From assembly GCA_022041995.1 (NCBI GenBank), contig CP074381.1:2418001-2482000 (forward strand): 64,000 nucleotides of DNA, read 5' to 3'. The position numbers and the translations under genes were made by a program. This stretch comes from Cupriavidus necator (GTDB lineage Bacteria > Pseudomonadota > Gammaproteobacteria > Burkholderiales > Burkholderiaceae). Below are positions 1 through 11,279 of this stretch, piece by piece (the stretch's first letter is position 1; the number at the start of each line of letters is the position of its first letter). The notes under the pieces were generated by a model that was not told the origin of the DNA, made no database searches, and was given only the letters and a program-made list of their open reading frames with translations.

Positions 1-64
1 GCATCGGATATCGATGCGGCAGCAGCTTGAGGATCTTGCGAATGTCGATGTCGGCTGCGGTCAT
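1..64 (-). CDS. fabZ: FabZ 3-hydroxyacyl-ACP dehydratase, N-terminal fragment
   Basis: Only the first 21 codons lie in the window; the rest runs off the left edge. Translation from the ATG at 64-62 gives MTAADIDIRKILKLLPHRYP, the conserved FabZ start with the L-L-P-H-R-Y-P segment. FabZ dehydrates 3-hydroxyacyl-ACP in fatty acid synthesis. It follows the restored lpxD stop by 11 bases, the usual lpxD-fabZ order of Gram-negative lipid A operons. A purine-rich AGAGAAA lies just before the start. Confidence 0.85.
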   Translation of the reverse strand, partial: MTAADIDIRKILKLLPHRYPM

Positions 65-75
65 GATGATTTCTC

Positions 76-1166
76 TTAGTCTTGTGAGGGTTGGGACCCG
101 GCGGCCTGGCCGCGCAGGCGGCGTTCCAGCGCCACCACCCGTTCGCGCAGCCTGGTCAGGCCGCGCACGATGGCTGCATTGCGTTCCCACTCGCCGTGCG
201 GCAGGAACGGGAAGACGCTGGTGAAATGCCCCCGGGCTTGGTAATGGATTTGGTGATCGAGGTGCCGCCCGACACGGTGGTGCGGTCGGCAATATTCAGG
301 TGGCCGGAAAAATTGGCCGCCCCGCCGATCACGCAGAAGCGCCCGATGTGCGTGCTGCCCGATACCGCGGCGCAGCCTGCAATGACCGTATGGGCTCCGA
401 CACGCACGTTATGCGCGATCTGGACCTGGTTGTCGATCTTGCAGCCGTCTTCGATCACGGTGTCGGCCATGGCGCCGCGGTCGATTGCCGTATTGGCGCC
501 GACCTCCACGTCATTGCCCAGCACCGCGCGTCCCGTTTGCGGGATCTTTACGTATTCCACGCCGGTTGCGCTGATGTCCGGGGCAAAGCCGAAGCCGTCC
601 GCGCCGATCACCACGCCGCTGTGCAGAATGGCGCGGGCGCCGACCACGCAATGGTGGTAGACCGTAACATTGGCATAGAGCAGCGAATCGTCGCGGATCT
701 CTGCCTGCGCGCCGACATAGCCGTTGGCCAGGATGCGCACGCGCTCGCCCAGGCGCGCGCCGCGCTCGATGACCACGTTGGGGCCGATGTAGCACGAAGC
801 CGGCACCACCGCATCAGGCGCCACGGTCGCGCGCGGATCAATGCCGGTGCGGGTATCGGTATTGGCCGCGCTGTCGAAACGCTGCGCCACGCGGGCAAAG
901 CAGACATAGGGATTGCGCGCCACCAGCCAGTTGCGGCCGTCCGCCCTGCCCTCGGCGCGAACGCGCTCGAGGTCGGCTGCCGAGACAATCACGGCGCCGG
1001 CCTGCGAATCCAGCGCCTGCTGCAGGTAGAGCGGATTGGACAGGAACGAGAGCTCGCCCGGTCCGGCCTGGTCCAGGGGAGCCAGGCCGACGATCGCCAG
1101 GTCGGGGTCACCCACAACCTGCGCGCCGTTCTCGGTGGCGAGCTGACCCAGTGTGGGTGTCTGCAT
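76..1166 (-). pseudogene. lpxD: LpxD UDP-3-O-acylglucosamine N-acyltransferase, frame broken near its 3' end
   Basis: LpxD adds the second hydroxyacyl chain to UDP-glucosamine in lipid A synthesis. The N-terminal domain is followed by a left-handed beta-helix of hexapeptide repeats, and the active-site region QIAHNVRVGAHTVIAG is present. As read, the frame ends at 156 (336 aa) with an unrelated arginine/serine-rich tail after the S-I-T-K-P-G-G segment. Adding one C to the five-C run at 229-233 restores HFTSVFPFLPHGEWERN and a coiled C-terminus ending in TAA at 78-76. The restored protein is 363 aa and stops 11 bases before fabZ. The gene is normally essential, so a sequence error is more likely than true loss. 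It follows skp by 53 bases. Confidence 0.9.
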
Positions 1167-1219
1167 GGCGGTACTTCCTAAAAAAACGAAAGACGAAAGA
1201 ACGTGAGAACCGGTGCGGC

Positions 1220-1750
1220 TTAGCGGGCGCCGGCGTTCAGCGCCTTCATCACGTCGTCGGTGATGTCGATGCGCGGATTCACGTACACCGCTTCCTGCAC
1301 GATCAGGTCGTACTTGCGCTGCTCGGCCAGCTGGCGGATCACGCGGTTGGCGCGCTCCAGCACCTGTGCCAGTTCTTCATTGCGGCGCTGGTTCAGGTCC
1401 TCGCGGAACTCGCGCTGCTTGCGCTGGAACTCGCGGTCCATGTCAGCCACTTCGCGCTGGCGGCGCTGGCGGTCGGAGTCGGCCAGTACCGCCGTGTCCT
1501 TGTCGAGCTTGTCGGCCATGCCCTTGATCTTCTGGGCCATGTCCTGCAGCTCGCGGTCGCGCTTGGAGAATTCCTGCTCCAGCTTGACCTGGGCAGCCTT
1601 GGCCGGCTGCGAGTCACGCAGGATGCGTTCGGAGTTCACGGCGGCAATGCGCGTCGCCTCCTGGGCCGAGGCCGGCACCGCGGCGCAGATGGCAGCCGTG
1701 GCGAGCGCGGCGGCGCCCAGGGATTTGACCAGTTTGGATGTTGTAGTCAT
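1220..1750 (-). CDS. skp: Skp/OmpH periplasmic outer-membrane protein chaperone
   Basis: The 176-aa protein has a Sec signal peptide (cleavage expected after the ASA at residues 27-29). A highly charged, coiled-coil middle (about residues 50-150, rich in K, R, E, Q) follows, as in the OmpH family. Skp binds unfolded beta-barrel proteins in the periplasm and hands them to the BAM complex. It lies 23 bases after bamA and before lpxD, the standard order. Confidence 0.93.
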   Translation of the reverse strand: MTTTSKLVKSLGAAALATAAICAAVPASAQEATRIAAVNSERILRDSQPAKAAQVKLEQEFSKRDRELQDMAQKIKGMADKLDKDTAVLADSDRQRRQREVADMDREFQRKQREFREDLNQRRNEELAQVLERANRVIRQLAEQRKYDLIVQEAVYVNPRIDITDDVMKALNAGAR

Positions 1751-1773
1751 ATAAAACAGATCCTTTATCAGAA

Positions 1774-4107
1774 TCAGAATGCCGTGCCGATCTGGAACTG
1801 GAAGCGCTGGACCTTGTCATTGGTGTCGCGATTGAGCGGGAAGCCCATGCTGATCTTCAGCGGACCAATCGGCGACAACCACGACATGCCAAAGCCAGTC
1901 GAGTACTTCAGCTCGCTGAAGCTCAGCGGCTGACCTTCCTGGTAGACATTACCGAAGTCAAAGAACGTGAACAGGCGCAGCGTGCGGTCCACGCCCGAGC
2001 CCGGCAGCGGGAAGATGAACTCGACGTTGCCGATCATCTTCGAGGCACCGCCCACAGGGTTGCCGTTCTGGTCCTTCGGGCCCAGCGTGCTGGTCTGGTA
2101 GCCGCGCACCGAGCCGATACCGCCGGCGTAGAAGTACTTGAACACCGGGAACGGCGTGTTGCCGTAGCCGTGGCCGTAAGCGACTTCGCCGTTCAGTGCC
2201 AGCGTGAAGGACTTCGAGATCGGATAGAAGTACTGCTGCTGCACGCTGGCGCGGTAGTACTGCGTATCGCCGCCCGGCAGGCCGACTTCCAGGTTGGCCT
2301 GGGTGTACGGGCCCTTGGTCGGCACCAGCGCGCTGTCGCGACGGTCGCGCGCCCAGCCGATGGTGAACGGGAAGTTGTTGATGCCGTCGCCGCTCTGCTT
2401 GCCGATCTTGTTAAGCCAGTCGGTGTACTGGGCCGGCGTGTTGACCGAGGTATAAACCTGGGTCCGTTCATAGCCGATGCCGAAGAACACCGTATCGACT
2501 TCCGAGAACGGCACGCCGAACTTGAAGCCACCGCCGGCGGACACGATCTTGTAGTCCTGGTCGCCGGTGTAGTACAGCGGACGCGACGTACGGTAGTAAA
2601 TGTCGGTCGAGCGGCTGATGCCGTCCACCGTGAAATACGGGTCGTACTGCGTCAGCGCGATGGTACGGAACGACTTGGCCGTGTTCACGTCCAGGCCCAG
2701 GCTGGTGCCGGAGCCGAACACGTTGTCCTGGCGCAGGCCGGCCTGCAGCACCAGCTTGTCGGTGGACGAGAAGCCCACACCCAGGCTGATCTGGCCGGTC
2801 GGCTTTTCCGTCACGTTGACGTTCACATCGACCTGGTCAGGCGCGCCCGGCACGTCTTCGGTGGTGATGTTGGTGTCGGTGAAGTAGCCGGTACGGTTGA
2901 TACGGGCTTGCGACTGCGTCAGCTTCTCGCTGTCGAACCACGAGCTTTCCATCTGGCGCATCTCGCGGCGCACCACTTCGTCGCGGGTCTTGCTGTTGCC
3001 CACCACGTTGACGCGGCGCACGTAGACGCGGCGGCCGGGGTCGACCATCAGGGTCAGCGCGACTTCACGCTTTTCCTTGTCGATCTGCGGTTGCGGGTTG
3101 ATGGTGGTGAACGCGTAGCCGTAGGTGCCCAGCAGGTCGGTGATGGCCTTGGTGCTCTGCGTCAGCTTCTCGGACGAGAAAATATCGCCCTTCTTCAGCT
3201 GCAGCAGTTTTTCCATTTCCTCCTGCTTGCCGAGCAGCTCGCCCGCCAGGCGCACGTCGGACACCTTGTACTGGTCGCCTTCCTTGATGTTCAGCGTCAG
3301 GAAGATGTCCTTCTTGTCCGGCGTGATCGACACCTGGGTCGACTCGATCGCGAACTCCAGGTAGCCGCGGTTCAGGTAGAACGAGCGCAGCGCTTCCAGG
3401 TCGGCGGTCAGCTTCTGCTTCGAATACAGGTCGTTCTTGGTGTACCAGGACAGCCAGTTCGGCGTGGACAGCTGCATCTCGTCGCGCAGCGTGCCTTCCT
3501 TGAAAGCCTTGTTGCCGACGATATTGATCTGGCGGATCTTGGCGACCGGGCCTTCTTCCACGTTGAACACGACCGAGACGCGGTTGCGGTCCACCGGCGT
3601 GATCGTGGTCTGCACGTCGGCCGCATAGTAGCCGCGCGCGACGTACTGGCGCTTGAGCTCCTGCTCGGCCTTGTCGATCAGTGCCTTGTCGTAGTAACGG
3701 GCTTCGGCCACGCCAACGGCACGCAGCGAACGGCGCAGCGTGTCCTTGTCGAATTCCTTGATGCCGACGAATTCGAGCTGCGAGATCGCCGGCCGCTCTT
3801 CGACCTGGACCACCAGCACGCCTTCCTCGGCGCGGATCTGCACGTCCTTGAAGAAGCCGGTATTGTAGAGGGCACGGATGGCGTCGGCGCCCTTGTCATC
3901 GGTGAAGGTTTCACCGACGCGCACCGGCAGGTAGCCAAACACGGTACCCGGCTCGACGCGTTGCAGGCCCTCAACGCGGATGTCCCTGACGACGAACGGA
4001 TCGGCAGCCCAGCCCGCCGGGCTCCAGGCTGCAATAACGGCACTCGCCAGCAAGCCCAGCGAAATGCGCTTATGTCTGATCAATGTTGATCCCCTCTTTG
4101 ATTCCAT
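1774..4107 (-). CDS. bamA: BamA outer-membrane protein assembly factor
   Basis: The 777-aa protein has a signal peptide (cleavage near AGWA/AD at 34/35). Five POTRA repeats span about residues 37-440, and a C-terminal 16-strand barrel ends in F, as for outer-membrane substrates. The barrel contains the G-G-I-G-S-V-R-G-Y stretch that includes the conserved V-R-G-[FY] loop motif. BamA is the central insertase for outer-membrane proteins. The length is normal for the family. It is preceded by rseP with a 100-base gap and followed by skp. Confidence 0.96.
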   Translation of the reverse strand: MESKRGSTLIRHKRISLGLLASAVIAAWSPAGWAADPFVVRDIRVEGLQRVEPGTVFGYLPVRVGETFTDDKGADAIRALYNTGFFKDVQIRAEEGVLVVQVEERPAISQLEFVGIKEFDKDTLRRSLRAVGVAEARYYDKALIDKAEQELKRQYVARGYYAADVQTTITPVDRNRVSVVFNVEEGPVAKIRQINIVGNKAFKEGTLRDEMQLSTPNWLSWYTKNDLYSKQKLTADLEALRSFYLNRGYLEFAIESTQVSITPDKKDIFLTLNIKEGDQYKVSDVRLAGELLGKQEEMEKLLQLKKGDIFSSEKLTQSTKAITDLLGTYGYAFTTINPQPQIDKEKREVALTLMVDPGRRVYVRRVNVVGNSKTRDEVVRREMRQMESSWFDSEKLTQSQARINRTGYFTDTNITTEDVPGAPDQVDVNVNVTEKPTGQISLGVGFSSTDKLVLQAGLRQDNVFGSGTSLGLDVNTAKSFRTIALTQYDPYFTVDGISRSTDIYYRTSRPLYYTGDQDYKIVSAGGGFKFGVPFSEVDTVFFGIGYERTQVYTSVNTPAQYTDWLNKIGKQSGDGINNFPFTIGWARDRRDSALVPTKGPYTQANLEVGLPGGDTQYYRASVQQQYFYPISKSFTLALNGEVAYGHGYGNTPFPVFKYFYAGGIGSVRGYQTSTLGPKDQNGNPVGGASKMIGNVEFIFPLPGSGVDRTLRLFTFFDFGNVYQEGQPLSFSELKYSTGFGMSWLSPIGPLKISMGFPLNRDTNDKVQRFQFQIGTAF

Positions 4108-4207
4108 CCAGGATTGCGCTCCGATGCCTTATTGGACTGCGCCTGGCAAATGGCGTCCCTGGCGACGGTGCCCGACGACACCACCGCCCCCTTGCCGACA
4201 CACGTTT

Positions 4208-5611
4208 CTAGCCGTTCGCCAGAAACATTCGGCTGACGTCATTGAACAAAGCGAGCGAAGTCAGGAGCAAGATGCAGGCGATGCCAACCTTCTGCAGCAT
4301 TGCCTGCCAGTGGTCTGGGACGGGCCGGCCAGTCAAAAATTCCACGCAATAATACAGCAAATGCCCCCCATCCAGAACCGGAATGGGTAACAAATTGAGT
4401 ACACCAAGGCTTACGCTGACCAGTGCGAGGAAGCTGACAAAGGCCTGCAGGCCAAGGTTTGCGGCACGCCCCGCGTAATCCGCCACAGTCAGCGGACCGC
4501 TCAGGTTCTGCAGCGAAGCCTGCCCCACCAGCATCTTGCCCAGCAGCTTTAGCGAGAGCGCGCTGGTGTCCCAGACCTGGCCGGCCGCGCGCGCCAGCGC
4601 CTGGTCCGGCCGGTAGCGCACGGTTTCCATCTGCACCGCCTGGCTGAGCGCCGCGCCGAGCTTGCCCGCCGGCGCCGGGGTGGCGCCGCTCGCATCCCTG
4701 GCGCCATCGCGCGCCACGGCGGTGTCGAGCGTCACCGGCACGTCCAGGCGCTTGCCGTCGCGCTCGATGCCCAGTGTCACGGTCTGGCCGGGCTGGCTGC
4801 GCACCGCCTTGATCAGTGCGCTGGCCTGCGTGAGCGGGCTGCCCTGCCAGGCAACGATGCGGTCGTCCCGTTTCAGCCCGGCGCGCTCGGCGGCCGAGTC
4901 CGGCAGCACCTCGGTAATCGTCACCGGCCCGCCTTTCAGGTTCAGGCCCAGCGTGGCCAGCGGATCCTGCTCGGGATTGCCGCCGGTATTGGGCAGGCGC
5001 GGCAGCGTCACGTCGCGCTCTGCCCCGTCGGCGCCACGCACGCGCAGCACGGCGCGCACATCGCCAAAGCCCTCGGCGAATACGGCCATGCGCAGGTCAT
5101 TCCAGGAGCGCACCGCTTCGGTATGGCCATTGGCGGTCAGCGACAGCACCCGGTCACCTTCGCGCACGCCGGCCTGCGCCGCCGTGGTGCCGGCCGCGGG
5201 CGCGGCCACCACCGGCACGGGCTCGCGCATGCCGCCGGCAAAGAGCGCGAAATACAGCACGATTGCCAGCGCAAAATTGGCCAGCGGGCCAGCTGCCACG
5301 ATCACGAAGCGCTTGCCGACCGGCTGGCGGTTGAAAGCCCGCGGCAGATCGGCCGGGTCGATCGGCGTATCGCGCTCGGGGTCGACCTCGCGCTCGTCCA
5401 GCATCTTGACGTAGCCGCCCAGCGGGATCGCCGCCACCGTCCATTCAGTCCGGTCGCGGCTTTTCGAAATCCAGCGCAACAAGGGTCGCCCGAAGCCGAT
5501 CGAGAAACGCAGCACCTTCACGCCGCAGGCGCGCGCGGCGAGGTAGTGCCCCATTTCGTGCACATAGATCAGCACGCACAGGGCAACGATGAAAGCGAGT
5601 ACGGTTTGCAT
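4208..5611 (-). CDS. rseP: RseP site-2 intramembrane zinc protease
   Basis: The 467-aa inner-membrane protease has the zinc motif HEMGH at residues 18-22 within the first membrane helix. It has two PDZ regions in the periplasmic part and the second metal site N-x-x-P-x-P-x-L-D-G near residue 414. RseP performs the second cleavage of anti-sigma factors such as RseA in the envelope stress response, and also clears remnant signal peptides. It lies between dxr and bamA, as in most proteobacteria. Confidence 0.95.
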   Translation of the reverse strand: MQTVLAFIVALCVLIYVHEMGHYLAARACGVKVLRFSIGFGRPLLRWISKSRDRTEWTVAAIPLGGYVKMLDEREVDPERDTPIDPADLPRAFNRQPVGKRFVIVAAGPLANFALAIVLYFALFAGGMREPVPVVAAPAAGTTAAQAGVREGDRVLSLTANGHTEAVRSWNDLRMAVFAEGFGDVRAVLRVRGADGAERDVTLPRLPNTGGNPEQDPLATLGLNLKGGPVTITEVLPDSAAERAGLKRDDRIVAWQGSPLTQASALIKAVRSQPGQTVTLGIERDGKRLDVPVTLDTAVARDGARDASGATPAPAGKLGAALSQAVQMETVRYRPDQALARAAGQVWDTSALSLKLLGKMLVGQASLQNLSGPLTVADYAGRAANLGLQAFVSFLALVSVSLGVLNLLPIPVLDGGHLLYYCVEFLTGRPVPDHWQAMLQKVGIACILLLTSLALFNDVSRMFLANG

Positions 5612-5718
5612 GGCGTCGGGACGTCGGTAACGATGGCTGGACTGGCGCGCCGGTCCCCAGGAAACCCGGGGCCGCCGCAGCCGCTATTGTCGCAGATGCG
5701 GAAAGCCGCCCCGCCGGA

Positions 5719-6900
5719 TCAGCGCTTTGCAGCCAGGGCGGCCACGCCAGCGCGTGCCGCCTCGCGCGCCAGCGCGTCGGCTGACAGCACCGCTTCGAGC
5801 GAGTCGGCAGGCCCTTGAGGTGCCGCCTCAAGCACCTGTGCCACGATGCCGGCAATGTCCGTGAAGCGCACTTTACCGCCCAGGAATGCCTCGACCGCCA
5901 CCTCGTTGGCCGCATTGAGGGCCGCCGGCGCCACACCGCCAGCGCGCAGTGCATCGAAGGCCAGGCCCAGGCACGGGAAGCGCACCAGGTCCGGCTTCTC
6001 GAAGTGCAGGCCTGCGGCCACCGTCAGATCGAGCGGCTTCACGCCCGCATCGATCCGTTCCGGATAGGCCAGGCCATAGGCAATCGGCGTGCGCATGTCC
6101 GGGTTGCCCAGCTGCGCCAGCACCGAACCATCGGTGTAAGCCACCATCGAATGCACGATGCTCTGCGGATGGATCAGTACCTCGATGCGCTCGGCGGGGG
6201 CGCCGAACAGCCAGTGCGCCTCGATGACCTCGAGGCCCTTGTTCATCATGGTGGCGGAGTCGACCGAGATCTTGCGGCCCATGACCCAGTTGGGATGGGC
6301 GCAGGCCTGGTCGGGGGAAATATCGTGCAGCGTGGCCGGGTCGCGCGTGCGGAACGGCCCGCCCGACGCGGTCAGCAGCACCTTGGCGACACCCCGGCCA
6401 TAGCGCGGATCGTCGGCCGGCAGGCACTGGAAGATGGCATTGTGCTCGCTGTCGATCGGCAGCAGCGTGGCGCCGTGCTCGCGCACCGCATCCATGAAGA
6501 TGCGCCCGGACATCACCAGCGCTTCCTTGTTGGCCAGCAGCACGCGCTTGCCGGCACGTGCCGCCGCCAGCGTCGGGCGCAGGCCTGCGGCGCCGACGAT
6601 GGCGGCCATCACCGCGTCGGTCTGCGCATCGGCGGCCACGGATTCGAGCGCGGCTTCGCCGTGGCTGACCTCGGTCTTCACGCCGGCATCGCGCAGCAGT
6701 GTTGCCAGTTCGCCCGCTGCCTCAGCGGTCCCCACCACGGCGTGGGCCGGGCGGAATTCGATGCACTGGTCAGCCAGCTTGCGCACTTGCCGGTGGGCGG
6801 TCAGCGCATGCACCGCATAGCGGTCGGCATGGCGCCTGATGACGTCGAGCGTGCTTTCGCCAATGGAGCCGGTGGCGCCCAGGATGGTAATGCGATGCAT
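5719..6900 (-). CDS. dxr: 1-deoxy-D-xylulose 5-phosphate reductoisomerase (Dxr/IspC)
   Basis: This enzyme converts DXP to MEP, the first committed step of the non-mevalonate isoprenoid pathway. The start chosen is the ATG at 6900, giving 393 aa that begin [16 protein letters not shown], with the NADPH-binding G-A-T-G-S-I-G at residues 8-14. Metal and substrate motifs [11 protein letters not shown] and [13 protein letters not shown] are present. The frame is open further upstream, but that part is the antiparallel shadow of cdsA. It follows cdsA by 11 bases. Confidence 0.95.
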   Translation of the reverse strand: MHRITILGATGSIGESTLDVIRRHADRYAVHALTAHRQVRKLADQCIEFRPAHAVVGTAEAAGELATLLRDAGVKTEVSHGEAALESVAADAQTDAVMAAIVGAAGLRPTLAAARAGKRVLLANKEALVMSGRIFMDAVREHGATLLPIDSEHNAIFQCLPADDPRYGRGVAKVLLTASGGPFRTRDPATLHDISPDQACAHPNWVMGRKISVDSATMMNKGLEVIEAHWLFGAPAERIEVLIHPQSIVHSMVAYTDGSVLAQLGNPDMRTPIAYGLAYPERIDAGVKPLDLTVAAGLHFEKPDLVRFPCLGLAFDALRAGGVAPAALNAANEVAVEAFLGGKVRFTDIAGIVAQVLEAAPQGPADSLEAVLSADALAREAARAGVAALAAKR

Positions 6901-6911
6901 AGCAGACGGCT

Positions 6912-7733
6912 TCAGAGAAAAATCAGCATCAGGGCCGCCAGCGGGAACACTGGCAGCAAGGCGTCGATGCGGTCCAGCACGCCGCCATGGCCGGGCAGCA
7001 ACCGGCTGCTGTCCTTCTTGCCGACCTGGCGCTTGAGCAGCGATTCGAACAGGTCGCCGACCACGCTCGCCGCGACCAGCAGCGTGGTCAGCACGGCCAC
7101 GTAGGCCAGGCCGCCACGGTCGCCCATCATGGAGAACCACGTCGGTGCAAACGCATGGGTGGCGGCGAGCGCCAGGCCGATCACCAGCGCCAGCAGCCAG
7201 CCGCCGATAGCGCCTTCCCAGGACTTGCCCGGGCTGATGCCAGGCGCCAGCTTGCGCCGGCCGATGGCCTTGCCGGTGAAATATGCGCCGATATCGGCCG
7301 CCCACACCAGCACGGCCGCGGTCAGCAGCACGCCGATGCCGGCGCCGCGCAGGATCATGGTGGCATGGGCGAATGCGGGCAGCATCACCAGCCCCAGCAC
7401 CGCGCCCAGGGCGGTAAACGACGGCGTCGCGGTACGCACGCCGCGCGCCAGCAGCACCACCGCGAAGCCCCAGCAGACCACCGCGGCTTCTAGCAGCCAG
7501 GTGGTGGCGTGGCGCAGCGGCAGGTCATGCCAGGCAATGACCACGATCAGGCACGCCAGCGCATAGACGTAGGGCCACGGCCCGCCCAGCCCGATCAGGC
7601 GGCCGAACTCCCAGCCGGCCAGCAGCACGATCAAGGCCACCAGCCCGGCCAGAGCCGCGGGCGGCGCCAGGAACAGGATTGGCAGGATCAGCAGCAACAG
7701 GCACAGGGCGGTGATGACGCGGGTGAGGAGCAT
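6912..7733 (-). CDS. cdsA: CdsA phosphatidate cytidylyltransferase (housekeeping copy)
   Basis: The 273-aa multi-pass membrane enzyme makes CDP-diacylglycerol from phosphatidate and CTP, the branch point of phospholipid synthesis. The family signature lies near the C-terminus: [10 protein letters not shown] followed by [11 protein letters not shown]. It sits between uppS (36-base gap) and dxr in the classic operon. A second CdsA-type protein is encoded at 43786-44748 in the ynb-like cluster. Confidence 0.94.
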   Translation of the reverse strand: MLLTRVITALCLLLLILPILFLAPPAALAGLVALIVLLAGWEFGRLIGLGGPWPYVYALACLIVVIAWHDLPLRHATTWLLEAAVVCWGFAVVLLARGVRTATPSFTALGAVLGLVMLPAFAHATMILRGAGIGVLLTAAVLVWAADIGAYFTGKAIGRRKLAPGISPGKSWEGAIGGWLLALVIGLALAATHAFAPTWFSMMGDRGGLAYVAVLTTLLVAASVVGDLFESLLKRQVGKKDSSRLLPGHGGVLDRIDALLPVFPLAALMLIFL

Positions 7734-7769
7734 GCGCTGCGGTCCCGTGAGAGGTTGGAGTTGCCAGGG

Positions 7770-8540
<771 letters not shown>

Positions 8541-8584
8541 GATGGCAGACGGTCGTTGACTGCCCCGGCCATGCCGGGACGGGG

Positions 8585-9145
8585 TCAGACCGTCATGATC
8601 TCCTTCTCTTTCTCGGCGACCATCTTGTCGATCTCGGCCACGAATTTGTCGGTCAGCTTCTGCACTTCGTCCTGGCCGCGGCGCTCGTCGTCCTCGGAGA
8701 TGGTCTTGTCCTTGACCAGCTTCTTGAACTGCTCGTTGGCATCGCGGCGCAGGTTGCGCACGGCAATCTTGGCGCCCTCGGCCTCGCCCTTGACGACCTT
8801 GGTCAGCTCCTTGCGGCGCTCCTCGGTCAGTGCGGGCATCGGCACGCGGATCACTTCACCCATGGTGGCCGGGTTCAGGCCCAGGTCGCAGTCGCGGATG
8901 GCCTTCTCGACCGCGCCTACCATCTTCTTTTCCCAGGGCTGCACCGTGATGGTACGCGCATCGGCCAGGCCGATCGCCGCGACCTGGCTGATCGGCACCA
9001 TCGAGCCGTAGTAATCCACCTGAACGTGGTCGAGCAGGCCGGTGTGGGCACGGCCGGTGCGGATCTTCGCCAGATCGGCCTTGAAGGCTTCGATCGACTT
9101 CTGCATTTTTTGCTCGACGCTCTTCTTTGTGTCGGCGACGCTCAT
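8585..9145 (-). CDS. frr: Ribosome recycling factor
   Basis: The 186-aa protein is the full family length and splits post-termination ribosomes together with EF-G. The conserved K-x-R-T-G-R-A segment near residue 30, the [13 protein letters not shown] motif and the C-terminal [15 protein letters not shown] helix are all present. It lies downstream of pyrH (113 bases) and upstream of uppS. Confidence 0.96.
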   Translation of the reverse strand: MSVADTKKSVEQKMQKSIEAFKADLAKIRTGRAHTGLLDHVQVDYYGSMVPISQVAAIGLADARTITVQPWEKKMVGAVEKAIRDCDLGLNPATMGEVIRVPMPALTEERRKELTKVVKGEAEGAKIAVRNLRRDANEQFKKLVKDKTISEDDERRGQDEVQKLTDKFVAEIDKMVAEKEKEIMTV

Positions 9146-9258
9146 TTTTACCTCCGGAAATCAGCCAACCATGATCCCCTGGCGGGGATCGGAAATGAAT
9201 CATTCTACTCTTAGCCCGGCCGGACACCAGCGTTGCAGCGCGGCATCCGGCGCCGGAT

Positions 9259-9969
9259 TCACACGTGCACCAGGGTACCCTCGTCCTCGCCCAAGATCAC
9301 CCGCTTGAGCGCGCCCGGCTTGACGATCGAGAACACCTTGATCGGCAGCTTCTGGTCACGGCACAGCGCGAAGGCGGTGGCGTCCATCACCTGCAGGTTG
9401 CGGGAGATGGCCTCGTCGAAGGTGATGGTGGTGTAGCGCGTGGCGCTGGGGTCCTTCTTCGGGTCGGCGGTATACACGCCATCGACCTTGGTGGCCTTCA
9501 GCACGATTTCAGCCCCGATCTCCGCGCCGCGCAGCGCGGCCGCGGTGTCGGTGGTAAAGAAGGGGTTGCCGGTGCCGGCGGCGAAGATCACCACCTTGCC
9601 CTCTTCCAGCTGGCGGATTGCGCGCGGGCGGATATAGGGCTCAACCACCTGGTCCATGCGCAGCGCGGATTGCACGCGGCCTTCGATATTGGCGTGGCGC
9701 ATTGCGTCCTGCAGCGCCAGGGCGTTCATCATGGTGGCCAGCATGCCCATGTAGTCAGCCGTGGCGCGGTCCATGCCGGCGGCACCGCCGGCGACGCCGC
9801 GGAAGATGTTGCCGCCGCCGATGACCACCGCGACCTGCACGCCGAGCTTCACGATCTCGGCAATGTCGTTCACCATCGCCTCGATGGTGGAGCGGTTGAT
9901 GCCGAAGGCATCGTCACCCATCAGGGCCTCACCGGACAGTTTCAGAAGGACGCGCTTGTAGGCTGGCAT
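9259..9969 (-). CDS. pyrH: UMP kinase PyrH
   Basis: The 236-aa amino-acid-kinase-fold enzyme phosphorylates UMP to UDP for pyrimidine nucleotide synthesis. The start is the ATG at 9969 ([16 protein letters not shown]); the longer open frame upstream is not conserved. The phosphate-binding K-L-S-G-E-A-L, the V-I-G-G-G-N loop and the [11 protein letters not shown] segment are visible. It lies between tsf (278-base gap with its own signals) and frr. Confidence 0.95.
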   Translation of the reverse strand: MPAYKRVLLKLSGEALMGDDAFGINRSTIEAMVNDIAEIVKLGVQVAVVIGGGNIFRGVAGGAAGMDRATADYMGMLATMMNALALQDAMRHANIEGRVQSALRMDQVVEPYIRPRAIRQLEEGKVVIFAAGTGNPFFTTDTAAALRGAEIGAEIVLKATKVDGVYTADPKKDPSATRYTTITFDEAISRNLQVMDATAFALCRDQKLPIKVFSIVKPGALKRVILGEDEGTLVHV

Positions 9970-10033
9970 GTTCACCCTCGGACAGGAGCAAATCGCTCGG
10001 TTGAGACGATCTTGAGATGTATTGTTTTTGGCA

Positions 10034-10061
10034 CCGTCGGCGCGGGTCGTCGCGCCGACGG
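10034..10061 (-). other. GC-rich perfect hairpin in the pyrH leader
   Basis: An 11-bp perfect inverted repeat (CCGTCGGCGCG and its complement) with a six-base loop lies 65-92 bases before the pyrH start. No U-run follows it on the minus strand, so it is not an ordinary intrinsic terminator. It could stabilise or control the pyrH leader RNA. Confidence 0.45.
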
Positions 10062-10196
10062 CGGAAGAAAGCCGGTTTTCGGGGTGCCCCGGCCAGTACG
10101 GACGGACCACCACGAAAACTGACTGCTGCAGTGCAACGCGACATGGGCCGCGCGGCACTACTTATGCAGAGGGGCACCTTGCGGCGCCCCTGCGGC

Positions 10197-10228
10197 ATTA
10201 TAGGCGCCCGGACCGGCCCAGCTGGGCC
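10197..10228 (-). promoter_or_regulatory. Possible pyrH promoter -10 next to a 14-bp palindrome
   Basis: A perfect TATAAT on the minus strand at 10202-10197 lies about 230 bases before pyrH. Just upstream is the perfect palindrome GGCCCAGCTGGGCC at 10215-10228, which would overlap the -35 position. No recognisable -35 is seen. The tsf stop lies only 20 bases further upstream, so the palindrome may instead be the 3' hairpin of tsf. Confidence 0.35.
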
Positions 10229-10247
10229 ATCCGCGGCGCCCCGGACA

Positions 10248-11126
10248 TCAGCCCTTCTGGGCAGCGGCCACCTGGGCGGCCACTTCAGCGGCGAAGTCGT
10301 CCTGCTTCTTCTCGATGCCTTCGCCCACGACATAGAGCGTGAAGCCCTTGACGGTCGTGTTGGCGGCCTTCAGCATCTGCTCAACCGTCTGCTTGTCGTT
10401 CTTCACGAACGGCTGGTTGAACAGCGAGACTTCCTTCAGGTACTTCTGCACCGAACCCTCGACCATCTTGGCGACGATTTCGGCCGGCTTGCCCGACTCG
10501 GCAGCCTTCTGCTCGGCAATGCTGCGCTCCTTGGCGATCAGGTCGGCGGGGACCTGCTCGGCGGACAGCGACACCGGCTTCATGGCGGCCACGTGCATGG
10601 CCACGTCCTTGGCGGCGGCTTCGTCGCCATCGAACTCGACCATCACGCCGATGCGGGTGCCGTGCAGGTACGAAACCAGCTTGCCGCCGTTGGCGTAGCG
10701 GGCAAAGCGGCGGACCGTCAGGTTCTCGCCGATCTTGCCGATCAGGGCCGTGCGGGTGGCTTCAACGCTCACGCCGTCGATTTCCAGCGCCGACAGGGCG
10801 GCCACGTCGGCCGGGTTCTGCTTGGCGATCAGTTCGGCAACCTTGGCCGAGAAAGCCAGGAAGTCGTCATTCTTGGAGACGAAATCGGTCTCGCAGTTCA
10901 GTTCGACCAGCACGCCGGTGGTGCCGTCGATGAACGATGCGACCACGCCTTCAGCGGTCACGCGCGACGCGGCCTTGCTGGCCTTGTTGCCCAGCTTGAC
11001 GCGCAGCAGCTCTTCGGCCTTGTCCAGGTCGCCGTCGGCCTCGGTCAGGGCCTTCTTGCATTCCATCATCGGCGCGTCGGTCTTCGCGCGCAGTTCTGCA
11101 ACCATGCTTGCGGTAATTGCCGCCAT
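10248..11126 (-). CDS. tsf: Elongation factor Ts
   Basis: The 292-aa guanine-nucleotide exchange factor for EF-Tu has the conserved N-terminal [19 protein letters not shown] helix and the [13 protein letters not shown] motif of the core. The strong Shine-Dalgarno AAGGAG lies before the ATG. It follows rpsB across a 297-base gap with a terminator at 11246-11279, so its level can be set separately from S2. Confidence 0.96.
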   Translation of the reverse strand: MAAITASMVAELRAKTDAPMMECKKALTEADGDLDKAEELLRVKLGNKASKAASRVTAEGVVASFIDGTTGVLVELNCETDFVSKNDDFLAFSAKVAELIAKQNPADVAALSALEIDGVSVEATRTALIGKIGENLTVRRFARYANGGKLVSYLHGTRIGVMVEFDGDEAAAKDVAMHVAAMKPVSLSAEQVPADLIAKERSIAEQKAAESGKPAEIVAKMVEGSVQKYLKEVSLFNQPFVKNDKQTVEQMLKAANTTVKGFTLYVVGEGIEKKQDDFAAEVAAQVAAAQKG

Positions 11127-11245
11127 TTGTCACTCCTTGAATGGTTCACGCCGGCTGCCGGCAGTCGCCTGCGGCACCCGGTCGGTGGGTCTACAGCACA
11201 CCCGCGGCAGATACTGCCTGCGGCGGATGACAACAATTCAAATTC

Positions 11246-11279
11246 AAAAAAAGGGGGCGCCAGATGTGCCCCCTTTTTT
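11246..11279 (-). terminator. Hairpin terminator/attenuator between rpsB and tsf
   Basis: A long stem pairs AAAAAAGGGGGC with its exact complement GCCCCCTTTTTT around a short loop. The A-tract on one side and T-tract on the other make it active in both directions. In the direction of transcription (minus) it lies between rpsB and tsf. It should end or attenuate most rpsB transcripts, as known between these genes in E. coli. Confidence 0.8.

Noticed and set aside
10034..10061. GC hairpin before pyrH as an intrinsic terminator
   Set aside because: No T-run follows it in the direction of transcription.
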